A stretch of DNA of 6,178 nucleotides from an uncultured Eubacteriales bacterium (GCA_902766515.1 CACXEB010000194.1:1-6178); one strand, 5' to 3'. Counted from the stretch's first letter, positions 1-6,178 are shown. The notes: generated from the sequence alone by a model not told the origin. Numbers and translations are program-made.

Positions 1-2377
1 ATTCCAGCGCTTCGATTTCCATGCGGATGTTCAGCTTTTCGCCGTCGGACAGGTTTTCGGCGGAAAGGACGCGGTAGGAGGTGCCGTCGATGACGTAGGT
101 GTCCCGCACCAGGGTGAGGAGGGCGTCGGCGGCAACGGGCGGCTGGGTCCCGGCGGGGTCGTTGAGCCAGACGGGGCGGACGAAGCGGGTGTAGACCGCG
201 CTGCACACGGAATCGCAGAGGCCGGAGAGCTCCAGGACCCGCGCGGGGGGAAAGCCGGCCTGGTCCTCGCCGCAGACGAAAGCGTACTGTGCGCGGGTCA
301 TTTTGCCGGGTCTCCGTTCGACCGGTATGCCCGCCATGTCCGCCGCGTAGTCTTCGGCGGTATAGCCCGCTTTCGCGAGCGCACTTTCAACGGTGCGAAG
401 CTGGGATTTGGACTGGCCGTCCCTGAGGATGTACAGCGCCTGCGTCCGGAGCGCGGGGAAGGTATCGAGCAGCTTCTCCCGGTCCCGGTCGCTCAGCTTT
501 TCCAGCGCCGCGCTGTCGTACAGGGTGTAGAAGGATCTGAGTTTCGTCAGTTCCTTCCGGGGCAGGGCTGCCTTGAGCGCCTCGTACCGCTCCACCGTCA
601 GCGCCCGCGGCACCAGCAGCGGGTCCTCCGGAACGACCAGGCACTCGAAGCTGATATTGACCTCATAGCCGGCTTCCGAGAGAGAGACCGTGCCCCACGC
701 GCGCGAGCTTTCGGTATAACCGGCCTCCGGCTCGATGAGCAGGCCGTCCCGGAAGATGCTGCACTTGAACGCGCCGCGCGACGTGGAATAAAGGGCATTT
801 CTCAGGCGGTCTTCGGTCGGGGGGATCACATACCAGGCGCTGCCGGCTGTGCCGGCGGACGCCAGCCGGCAGATGTGGACGCCGTGGAGGAAGCGGTTGG
901 CGTAGAGCCTTGCCTCACGGCTGTTCCACCGGATGTTGGATTGTCCGATGGGCGTGAAGCGCAGCGTGCGCGCGTTGAAGAGGAAGAGCCCGCTGATGCG
1001 CGCTCCGTTTTGAGGCCAGCTGTCCGCCACGCCGCGGACGGTGGACAGCTCGACCAGCAGCCAGTCCGTACCGTCGAGCACGGCGGCGTGACTGAACAGG
1101 CCGCGGTTGGTGACGAAGGGGATCGTGGCGTTTGCCGCCTTCAGCTCGTAGAATTCCAACGCCTCGGCGATGTGCGCCTCGGCCGCCGCGAAATCGGCTT
1201 TCACGACCGTGATTTCCTCACCGCCCGTGTCGATGGCCCGCCAGCCGTCCGCGTCCGGCGGCCCGTCGAAATCGAGGGGCAGCAGGTACGTTTCAGTATA
1301 ACCCATGCTCATCAGGGTCGAAAGCAGCAGCGCCCTGTCCTGATTGATCGCGACCAGGTCGTACTGTGCCGCGCGGGTCCGGGGGATGGTGTCCGTCACG
1401 GCGGTTACCTCGCTGCCGGACGCAGCCAGCCGGATGACGCGCACGTCGTTCATCGTCGATATGGTGACGATCCAGCGGCCGCTGCCCATTTCACAGCAGC
1501 GCCACTGCCTGTTTTTCATGTCCGGATCGAGGGGAAAGGTATATACGGTGCGGATCTGCTCCGTCCGGAGGTCGTAGGTCTTCAGCTCGACGGTCTCCAG
1601 GCCGGCGCCGTAGACGCAGCTGTCGGACAGGTAGCAGAACTGCGTGCCGTCCGCCGAAAAACCGCCGGCGAGGATGCAGCAGATCACCGCCTGGTTCTTG
1701 GGGTCCAGGATCTTGCGGTTTGGGTTGGTTTCGATCAGGAAGATTTCGCCGGTCTGTGTATCGAACAGGAACGGATCCTCGCGCTGCAAGCGGTTATACC
1801 AGAGATCGGGCGAGTCGAAAAACAGGTACCGGCCGTCCGGGGACCAGTTCACGGTGCCCTGGACGGCGTCATTGAACACATTCAGGCGGCTGCGGAGGGT
1901 ATCGCCCAGGCTGCCGCCTACATCGTCCGCACCGCGCGTCCCGGACGGCAGGAGCAGCCGGAGCGTTTTGCCGCGCTGGATGAAAAGCCTGGTCTTCCAG
2001 GGATCGTCCGCCATGTCCGGCCAACCGGTGACAAAGCACTGCCACAGCACGGCGCCGTCCGGGCCGATGCTCAGTGGCTGCGCGTTTTTGAACAGGAAGC
2101 GTGCCGTATCCTCATCGATGGCATAGCGGCACTGCCCGTCGTCGCCGATACCGACCGGCCGGTCGGCGATGTTTGCCGCGGCGTCCGCGCATGCCAGCAG
2201 TGAAAAGCCCGTGTATTCCTCCGGCAGCAGCGCTTCCTCCGCCAGCTTCACGCGCCCTCCGGCCAGCAGGCTGTCAAGCTCCGCCCGCAGGCCGTCCCCG
2301 GCGCCCGCTGCAGGCAGCGCGCACAGAAGCGTCAAAAGCACCAAGGGGATGATGTAAAGCGGGATTCGTCCAGACAT
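1..2377 (-). CDS. Large secreted beta-propeller-like protein, function unknown (C-terminus beyond window)
   Basis: An open frame starts at ATG 2377-2375 and runs without a stop through 792 codons to the left edge, so the C-terminus is missing. The start is set by AGGAGG (2385-2390) 7 nt upstream and by the signal peptide beginning there: MSGR, a hydrophobic core at about residues 7-20, and a likely signal peptidase I cut near AGA (residues 24-26). Residues 27-75 look helical. Residues 100-350 carry propeller-like repeats, most clearly NWSPDGRYLFF (177-187), a TolB/PD40-type motif, and FSADGTQFCYLS (240-251); more strand-rich segments follow to about 580. Residues 590-680 look helical and charged, and then strands resume. 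I recognise no catalytic motif. It has its own promoter and lies downstream of a separately terminated operon that also encodes a propeller-like secreted protein. The gene and export call are well supported. The fold is inferred from motifs, and the function is unknown. Confidence 0.87.
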   Translation of the reverse strand, partial: MSGRIPLYIIPLVLLTLLCALPAAGAGDGLRAELDSLLAGGRVKLAEEALLPEEYTGFSLLACADAAANIADRPVGIGDDGQCRYAIDEDTARFLFKNAQPLSIGPDGAVLWQCFVTGWPDMADDPWKTRLFIQRGKTLRLLLPSGTRGADDVGGSLGDTLRSRLNVFNDAVQGTVNWSPDGRYLFFDSPDLWYNRLQREDPFLFDTQTGEIFLIETNPNRKILDPKNQAVICCILAGGFSADGTQFCYLSDSCVYGAGLETVELKTYDLRTEQIRTVYTFPLDPDMKNRQWRCCEMGSGRWIVTISTMNDVRVIRLAASGSEVTAVTDTIPRTRAAQYDLVAINQDRALLLSTLMSMGYTETYLLPLDFDGPPDADGWRAIDTGGEEITVVKADFAAAEAHIAEALEFYELKAANATIPFVTNRGLFSHAAVLDGTDWLLVELSTVRGVADSWPQNGARISGLFLFNARTLRFTPIGQSNIRWNSREARLYANRFLHGVHICRLASAGTAGSAWYVIPPTEDRLRNALYSTSRGAFKCSIFRDGLLIEPEAGYTESSRAWGTVSLSEAGYEVNISFECLVVPEDPLLVPRALTVERYEALKAALPRKELTKLRSFYTLYDSAALEKLSDRDREKLLDTFPALRTQALYILRDGQSKSQLRTVESALAKAGYTAEDYAADMAGIPVERRPGKMTRAQYAFVCGEDQAGFPPARVLELSGLCDSVCSAVYTRFVRPVWLNDPAGTQPPVAADALLTLVRDTYVIDGTSYRVLSAENLSDGEKLNIRMEIEALE

Positions 2378-2384
2378 CGTGTTT

Positions 2385-2390
2385 CCTCCT
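2385..2390 (-). promoter_or_regulatory. Shine-Dalgarno site of the left-hand secreted protein gene
   Basis: On the minus strand this reads AGGAGG, 7 nt before ATG 2377. It is a full consensus site and fixes the start. Its first three bases lie in one arm of a possible 6-bp stem (2388-2393 with 2411-2416), so access may be partly affected by RNA folding. Confidence 0.85.
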
Positions 2391-2454
2391 GTCAGGCGAG
2401 TGGTTTTGCGGACAGGTGCGCGGCGGCCGATCATCGCGTCCCGGCGTCCGTCTG

Positions 2455-2475
2455 CTGTTTCATTGACGAAAACAG
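2455..2475. promoter_or_regulatory. Candidate operator: inverted repeat at the -10/start region
   Basis: CTGTTT (2455-2460) and AAACAG (2470-2475) are perfect 6-bp inverted arms separated by 9 bp. The repeat overlaps the edge of the -10 box and covers the expected transcription start, a typical position for a repressor site. The half-site resembles the one at the promoter near 5534. That it binds a regulator is inference. Confidence 0.35.
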
Positions 2476-2502
2476 TGTACCAGAAACGTCGGATATTATC
2501 AA
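2474..2502 (-). promoter_or_regulatory. Sigma-70/SigA-type promoter of the left-hand secreted protein gene
   Basis: On the minus strand, TTGATA (2497-2502) is followed by a 17-nt spacer and then TACACT (2474-2479). A TG dinucleotide one base upstream of the -10 box gives TGG-TACACT, an extended -10. The -35 matches the TTGACA consensus at 5 of 6 positions and the -10 matches TATAAT at 4 of 6. Transcription should start near 2467, giving a leader of about 90 nt before ATG 2377. The -35 lies only 11 nt from the U-tract of the upstream operon's terminator. Confidence 0.8.
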
Positions 2503-2513
2503 TCGTAACACGT

Positions 2514-2542
2514 AAAAATGCAGCGCTGAAAGGCGCTGCATT
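2514..2542 (-). terminator. Rho-independent terminator of the SH3/propeller operon
   Basis: Perfect 10-bp inverted arms (2517-2526 and 2533-2542; AATGCAGCGC pairing with GCGCTGCATT) enclose a 6-nt loop. On the minus strand the stem runs into TTTTT (2514-2518) and then ACG. It begins 14 nt after the TAA stop at 2557-2559. The stem is GC-rich with a U-tract, so it should end transcription of the two-gene operon. Confidence 0.9.
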
Positions 2543-2556
2543 GGGTGGATTTGAAG

Positions 2557-4896
2557 TTAATCCCCCACCTTCATCTCAAACGTCCCGGACAGCTCGATCC
2601 GGTCCATGCCGCGCAGCTTCACCGACAGGACTGCGGCGGCAGTCAGGACGCCGTCTTCCACGCGGAGGTCGGTGAGCGTCAGCGACGCGTTCCCGGTGGA
2701 CAGGTCCACGGAAAGGACGTAGCGCCCGGTGGAGGGGGCCAGGGAATGGGAGAGCCTGATGTTGTTGGGGTACAGGCTGATGGCATCCATGGCCATCATC
2801 CCCTTCCGGAACTCCCGGGTCAGGGAAAACGAGCTGTTGGTCCGCTGCTCCTTCAAGCCGTTGCTGACGGTCATGTCCGTCAGGAAATAGATATTCTCCG
2901 TGTACGGGGTGTCCGGGGTCGGTTCGTCCTTGCCCCGGTAGGCCTTGTCCCTGATCAGCGTGGTGCTGACCTTGAGGCCGCGCGGCGCGGTATCCGGGTC
3001 GCCGATCCGCCGGGCGGGGACGGGCCGGCCCGCTGTGTCCAGCGCGCCGCGGCGTTCCGCCGGCTCCTCGATCCGCAGGTCGAAGCGCTGCAGCCGGTTT
3101 CCTTCCGCCACATAGAGGTCCAGGACGGGGTCGGCGCCGATCTCGTCCCGGATCTGGCCGATGGACGCCGTGAGCGTGTCGATCTCCTCGTCCAGGGTTT
3201 TCCGGTTCGCGGCGCCGCCGATGCCGTCATACAGCGCGGAGAAGGGCTTCAGCGTCTCGTGGAACTGCGCGATGAGGGCGTCCCAGCGCAGCGGCACATG
3301 GTAGACGGTACCCGCTTCCTGCGTGTAGCGGATGATCCCGCGGTAGAGGGACGCGACTTTCACTTCGGCTTCTTCCCGGACGGCGGCGTCCCGGTCCATG
3401 GCATCGTACAGCACGGTGTCCAGGGCGCTCTGTCCCTGGTGAAGAAGCGACAGCAGCGGGGAAAGATCCCATGCCCGGTCCGTGCCGTCGGTATTTACTG
3501 TGAGCGCGGCGCGCGCTTCGTCCCCGGTAAGGGTCAGCCTGCTTTCCTGTCCGCCCATCGTGTACGCGCCTTCCAGCGTCCAGGCTTTTTCCGGCGTGTT
3601 CGCGAAGCGAAGGGAGATATCCGTGCCGTCCTGGCCCGCCAGCCGGAGCCGGGCATCCAGGCCCTCCGTGCCGGCCGCGGCGATCAGCTGCGACATCTCC
3701 GGATCGTCGTTCAGGGATTTCCAGACCGGGGACTCGCTCCATTCGATCCGGCCGGCCTGCTGCAGGAGCGCGATGATTTCATCCGGGTCGGCGGGCTCTG
3801 CCTTTGTTTCGGCGCTGTCAGCGGCCACGGTCGTCCCGTCCGTCGGGAGGGAAGCCGCATAGGCCACGCCTTTGATCCGGTAGTACAGGTCCTCCCGGCA
3901 GAAGCCGAGCAGCTCCGTGCCCTGGGGGAATTGCAGCACCAGTTCCGTCGCGGCGCCCGCCTCCGGGCGGAAGCGGCGCAGCTCGCCCAGCCCGTTCAGG
4001 TAGTACAGCGAATCGCCGAGCGCGAACAGGCGTGGGTCGGCCTCGGCGTCCGGGTGCGCATCCAGGGTCTGCAGCGCGCCGGACCGCGTATCCAGCAGGT
4101 ACAGGGCGTCTTCCCGGTCCGCCAGGTGGTCGCCCTGGAAAACCAGCCAGCCGTCGCCCTGGCCGGCAAAGCGCACCTGGGCGTCCGGCCCCTCCAGGCG
4201 CAGCAGCCGTTCGCTGGTCCCCTGCCACGGGGATGTCGCGCGGATGATCCACTGGCCCCCGCGGTCGGCGTCATATTCGGTATAAAAGAGCGTCCCGCTG
4301 CTGATCAGCGCGGAGGTGCCGGCGTTTTCACATACCGTGACGTCCTCGCCGTCCGGCAGCGTCCGGACCGCCAGCGTTCGGATCTTCGGGGTGCTGCGGT
4401 CTTTCACGTCCTCCCGGACCAGCGCCAGGACGCTGCCGTCCATGCCGGCCCACTGCACGCCCTTTGTGTACCCGCCATTCCATCGCCTGCCGCTGTCCGG
4501 ATCGCCGGTCCTGAGCTCATAAGCGCCGTCGTAACTGGAGTATTCCAGATAATAGATCAGGCCGTCCAGGTGTCCGACGATCCGGCCGTTGTCGCCCAGG
4601 TAGGCCAGGTAATTTGCTTTCCGGGTGTCCTTGTGATAGACGCGCAGGGAAGCTGAGTACGGCCACGCGGATTCCCTGGTCACAAAGATCACCTGGTCGC
4701 CCATATCGTAAAAGTCGGACGCGTTGCCCTCGTATCCGATCTCATCCACCGTGCCGTCCGTGAGGTCGACGCGCCAGGTGGCAGCCTGGTCGGAGACCAG
4801 CACAAAGCCGTCCCCGCCGTAAACGCTCTCGCCGCAGGCGATTGCGCAGGACAGGATCAGGGTCAGGACCAGCAGAAAGAGGGTGTTTCTCATCAT
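2557..4896 (-). CDS. Exported propeller-like protein with unknown C-terminal domain
   Basis: This frame encodes 779 residues from ATG 4896 and stops at TAA 2557-2559. The start is chosen because AAAGGAG lies just upstream (AGGAG 4902-4906) and a signal peptide begins there. ATG 4893 is an equal choice, with 8 nt spacing. An ATG at 4935 overlaps the previous stop but lacks a Shine-Dalgarno site. Residues 4-20 are hydrophobic and end AIAC-GES, either a signal peptidase I cut or a non-canonical lipobox with Cys21. Residues 25-350 repeat strand motifs of propeller type, such as DGLIYYLEY (111-119), GTLFYTEYD (201-209), ALYLLDTRSG (264-273) and DSLYYLNGLGELRRF (295-309). Residues 351-372 are an Ala/Asp/Glu/Thr linker. 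Residues 373-779 form a mixed region with a short amphipathic helix near 566-586 and closely spaced strands at 726-777. I recognise no catalytic residues. It is the second gene of the operon; its function is unknown. Confidence 0.9.
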   Translation of the reverse strand: MMRNTLFLLVLTLILSCAIACGESVYGGDGFVLVSDQAATWRVDLTDGTVDEIGYEGNASDFYDMGDQVIFVTRESAWPYSASLRVYHKDTRKANYLAYLGDNGRIVGHLDGLIYYLEYSSYDGAYELRTGDPDSGRRWNGGYTKGVQWAGMDGSVLALVREDVKDRSTPKIRTLAVRTLPDGEDVTVCENAGTSALISSGTLFYTEYDADRGGQWIIRATSPWQGTSERLLRLEGPDAQVRFAGQGDGWLVFQGDHLADREDALYLLDTRSGALQTLDAHPDAEADPRLFALGDSLYYLNGLGELRRFRPEAGAATELVLQFPQGTELLGFCREDLYYRIKGVAYAASLPTDGTTVAADSAETKAEPADPDEIIALLQQAGRIEWSESPVWKSLNDDPEMSQLIAAAGTEGLDARLRLAGQDGTDISLRFANTPEKAWTLEGAYTMGGQESRLTLTGDEARAALTVNTDGTDRAWDLSPLLSLLHQGQSALDTVLYDAMDRDAAVREEAEVKVASLYRGIIRYTQEAGTVYHVPLRWDALIAQFHETLKPFSALYDGIGGAANRKTLDEEIDTLTASIGQIRDEIGADPVLDLYVAEGNRLQRFDLRIEEPAERRGALDTAGRPVPARRIGDPDTAPRGLKVSTTLIRDKAYRGKDEPTPDTPYTENIYFLTDMTVSNGLKEQRTNSSFSLTREFRKGMMAMDAISLYPNNIRLSHSLAPSTGRYVLSVDLSTGNASLTLTDLRVEDGVLTAAAVLSVKLRGMDRIELSGTFEMKVGD

Positions 4897-4900
4897 GGGT

Positions 4901-4908
4901 TCTCCTTT
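4901..4908 (-). promoter_or_regulatory. Shine-Dalgarno site deciding the propeller gene start
   Basis: The minus strand reads AAAGGAGA here. The AGGAG core (4902-4906) is 5 nt before ATG 4896 and 8 nt before ATG 4893. The neighbouring genes use spacings of 7 and 8 nt, so 4893 is at least as likely as 4896. The site argues against the longer frames starting at GTG 4938 or ATG 4935. Confidence 0.75.
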
Positions 4909-4934
4909 CCGTTTCCGCGGCATTGCCGTCCGCA

Positions 4935-5435
4935 TCACATATGGATCCAGCCCACCCCGCCGCGCAGGCCGACGAGGTACCAGCCGCCCGCTTCTTTCAG
5001 GATGGGCAGCCGGACATCCCGGCCGAGCAGGGCCACCTTCGGCGCAGCGGGATCGTCCCAGGCGTATACTTCCGTGTCCTTTTCCGTCACATACCAGGCC
5101 GGGTTGATGACGATCCGGTCAGCGCTGATCCAGCCGCAGGGTGCCTCTTCGGAATCACCGAGCACACAGTAGACAAATCCGTTCTCTTCTATCGCTCCCG
5201 TGGGCTGGTCCGCGCCGACCACGATCGGCCGGTCACCATAGCTCAGGGTTTGCACCGCCCTGGCGGAAGCGCCGGGTTCCTCCAGCAAGGGGAGCGCTTC
5301 GCACAGCACGGCGGCCGGATAGCCGATCTGCTGCCCCGGGCCGTAGGGCGGGATGATCTCCGCGTGAGCCATCCCCACGCATCCGAGCGCAAGCACCAGC
5401 GCCGCCAGAAGCGCCGGTCCGCCAGACTTTTTCAT
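4935..5435 (-). CDS. Secreted protein with two SH3-like domains
   Basis: This frame encodes 166 residues, from ATG 5433-5435 to TGA 4935-4937. AAGGAG lies 8 nt upstream of the start. The N-terminus is a classic signal peptide: MKKSGG, a hydrophobic core at 8-22, and a likely cut after AHA (residues 23-25). The mature chain looks like two bacterial SH3-like domains. The first, residues 40-109, contains strands around VLCEALPLLEEPG, GDRPIVVGA, GFVYCVLG and a closing CGWISADRIV. The second, residues 113-166, contains WYVTEKDTEVYAW, RDVRLPILKEAGGWYLV and a closing GVGWIHM. The closing GWI motif is typical of such domains, which in other proteins often bind peptidoglycan or mediate protein contacts. 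No enzymatic domain is attached, so it is probably a binding or adaptor protein. It is the first gene of an operon with the large propeller protein 38 nt downstream, and a joint role at the cell surface is inferred from that. Confidence 0.88.
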   Translation of the reverse strand: MKKSGGPALLAALVLALGCVGMAHAEIIPPYGPGQQIGYPAAVLCEALPLLEEPGASARAVQTLSYGDRPIVVGADQPTGAIEENGFVYCVLGDSEEAPCGWISADRIVINPAWYVTEKDTEVYAWDDPAAPKVALLGRDVRLPILKEAGGWYLVGLRGGVGWIHM

Positions 5436-5443
5436 GTTCGTTT

Positions 5444-5449
5444 CTCCTT
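5444..5449 (-). promoter_or_regulatory. Shine-Dalgarno site of the SH3-like protein gene
   Basis: The minus strand reads AAGGAG, 8 nt before ATG 5435. It supports that start. It lies within a short leader reading frame that ends in an ATGA overlap with the gene. Confidence 0.8.
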
Positions 5450-5524
5450 TTTCATGTATTCAACCATCGCCGCTGTCCGCATATGCCGGCGGCTGCGGCT
5501 GCGCGTCGTGAAATACCGCACATT

Positions 5525-5549
5525 CCTGTTGGTATTATAGCACAACAGG
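5525..5549. promoter_or_regulatory. Candidate operator: inverted repeat enclosing the -10 box
   Basis: CCTGTTG (5525-5531) and CAACAGG (5543-5549) are perfect 7-bp inverted arms separated by 11 bp, and the TATAAT box lies in the spacer. A dimeric regulator bound here would cover the -10 element and the start site. Binding is inference; the symmetry and position are seen directly. Confidence 0.5.
5534..5542 (-). promoter_or_regulatory. Extended -10 promoter of the SH3/propeller operon
   Basis: The minus strand reads TGCTATAAT: a perfect TATAAT (5534-5539) preceded by the extended -10 TGn. No good -35 is seen at 16-18 nt spacing; the best, TTCCAT at 17 nt, matches consensus at only two positions. 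This suggests either reliance on the extended -10 or help from an activator. Transcription would start near 5527, leaving a leader of about 90 nt before ATG 5435. Confidence 0.75.
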
Positions 5550-5598
5550 TGTGAAAATGGAATGCGCCGGACGGATTTCGTCACTGTTCACGGGGTGA

Positions 5599-6178
5599 AT
5601 TATCGAACTGCGCGGCGTTGGTTTCTCTTACGACCGCCGGAAAATCATCGACGGCGTGTCCCTCCGGATTCCGGAGCGAACCACAACGGCGTTTGTCGGC
5701 CCCTCCGGCGGCGGCAAGACGACGCTGTGCCACCTGATGGCCCGCTTCTGGGACGTGCAGGAGGGACAGGTGCTGCTGGGCGGACGAAACGTGAAGGACT
5801 ACAGCTTCGATTCCCTGATGCGGAACTTCAGTTTTGTGTTCCAGAGCGTCTATCTCTTTGAGGACACCATCGCCAACAACATCCGCTTCGGCGAGCCGGA
5901 CGCGCCGATGGAAAAGGTGATTGAAGCGGCAAAGAAAGCCCGGTGCCACGATTTCATCATGGCTTTGCCGGACGGCTACGACACCGTGATCGGCGAGGGC
6001 GGGGCCAGCCTGTCCGGCGGTGAGAAGCAGCGAATCTCCATTGCCCGGGCCATCATGAAGGACGCTCCGATCATCATCCTGGACGAGGCTACCGCCAACG
6101 TGGATCCGGAGAACGAGTCGGAGCTGACCGAAGCCATTGAGGCCCTGACAAAGGAGAAGACCATCATCATGATCGCCC
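5599..6178 (+). pseudogene. ABC exporter ATP-binding domain, 5'-truncated remnant (3' end beyond window)
   Basis: The frame from 5599 encodes 193 codons of a canonical ABCB/MsbA-type nucleotide-binding domain. It has an A-loop Tyr (FSYD, Tyr11), Walker A GPSGGGKTT (34-42), Q-loop FQS (Gln82), signature LSGGE (138-142), Walker B IIILDEA with catalytic Glu163, and D-loop TANVD (165-169). The switch His would lie just past the window. In this family a transmembrane domain of about 300 residues normally precedes the domain in the same chain. Here TGA (5596-5598) is in frame directly before the domain, and the upstream DNA is the divergent operon's promoter and coding sequence. No transmembrane segment is encoded. 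The first standard in-frame start is GTG 5656, which would remove the A-loop. Non-canonical initiation at ATT 5599, a sequencing frameshift or an assembly junction are alternatives. Domain identity is near certain; pseudogene status is inferred. Confidence 0.7.

Noticed and set aside
875..2203. A 442-codon plus-strand open frame opposite the left-hand gene
   Set aside because: The minus strand has a continuous 792-codon frame with signal peptide, consensus Shine-Dalgarno and promoter. The plus-strand product shows no recognisable domain, and I see no ribosome site for it.
560..3280. Possible homology between the two large secreted proteins (RYEALKAAL...FYTLYD near residue 597 of one, RWDALIAQF...FSALYD near residue 537 of the other)
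   Set aside because: The similarity is short, needs gaps and is not continued on either side. It is more likely chance helical composition than shared descent; a profile comparison would be needed to revive it.
690..4290. Recurring TATACYGAA-like words on the minus strand (for example near 712, 1295 and 4278)
   Set aside because: Each falls in frame and encodes Tyr-Thr-Glu with the organism's preferred codons. Spacing is irregular and flanks differ, so it is not a DNA repeat.
2545..4656. A 703-codon plus-strand open frame opposite the propeller gene
   Set aside because: It is a mirror of a GC-rich gene whose codon bias removes stops on the other strand. The protein is rich in Arg, Gly, Ala, Val and Gln without a coherent domain. 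It also begins inside the terminator/stop region without a ribosome site.
5596..5598. TGA before the ABC domain as a recoded sense codon
   Set aside because: TGA is used as a normal stop by the SH3-like gene in this window. The 13 codons before this TGA from ATG 5557 do not resemble an ABC exporter linker, and no membrane domain lies upstream.
5562..5861. A 99-codon plus-strand frame starting at ATG 5562 as a separate small gene
   Set aside because: It overlaps the ABC domain in another frame and its product is Arg-rich shadow sequence. Only its first 13 codons could belong to something real, and only if a frameshift near 5597 is assumed.
5581..5949. A 122-codon minus-strand frame opposite the ABC domain
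   Set aside because: It is a shadow of the ATP-binding domain: the plus-strand frame carries Walker A, signature and Walker B motifs and the minus-strand product has nothing recognisable.

Overview
The window is GC-rich DNA (GC clearly above 60%, by eye) with strong Shine-Dalgarno sites, extended -10 promoters and intrinsic termination. The ABC-type ATPase at the right end is of a kind common in Clostridia. I infer a high-GC Clostridia-like (Bacillota) bacterium, perhaps a gut or rumen Christensenellales-type lineage. That placement rests on general resemblance only.

Layout, left to right. Positions 1-2377 (minus strand) hold the first 792 codons of a large secreted protein that runs off the left edge; it has a signal peptide and beta-propeller-like repeats of the TolB/PD40 kind. 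Its own promoter (TTGATA-17 nt-TGG-TACACT) lies at 2474-2502. Immediately beyond it, at 2514-2542, is the intrinsic terminator of the next unit. Positions 2557-5435 (minus strand) form a two-gene operon. The first gene, 4935-5435, encodes a 166-residue exported protein with two SH3-like domains. The second, 2557-4896, encodes a 779-residue exported or lipid-anchored protein with an N-terminal beta-propeller-like half and an unrecognised C-terminal half. The operon promoter is an extended -10 (TGC-TATAAT) at about 5534-5542, enclosed by an inverted repeat. Positions 5599-6178 (plus strand) encode an ABC-exporter nucleotide-binding domain. It has no transmembrane domain upstream and no normal start codon, and an in-frame TGA directly precedes it, so I read it as a 5'-truncated remnant.

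The three minus-strand products are all predicted to act outside the cytoplasmic membrane. Two are large propeller proteins and one carries SH3-like domains that may bind cell wall or protein, so the locus looks like a cell-surface cluster of unknown function. Both promoters overlap inverted repeats with CTGTT/AACAG half-sites, which hints at related control, although the half-site spacing differs. I see no tRNA, rRNA, CRISPR array, insertion sequence or attachment site. No known defence or biosynthetic system is recognisable. The most unusual items are the two uncharacterised surface proteins and the abruptly truncated ABC gene.
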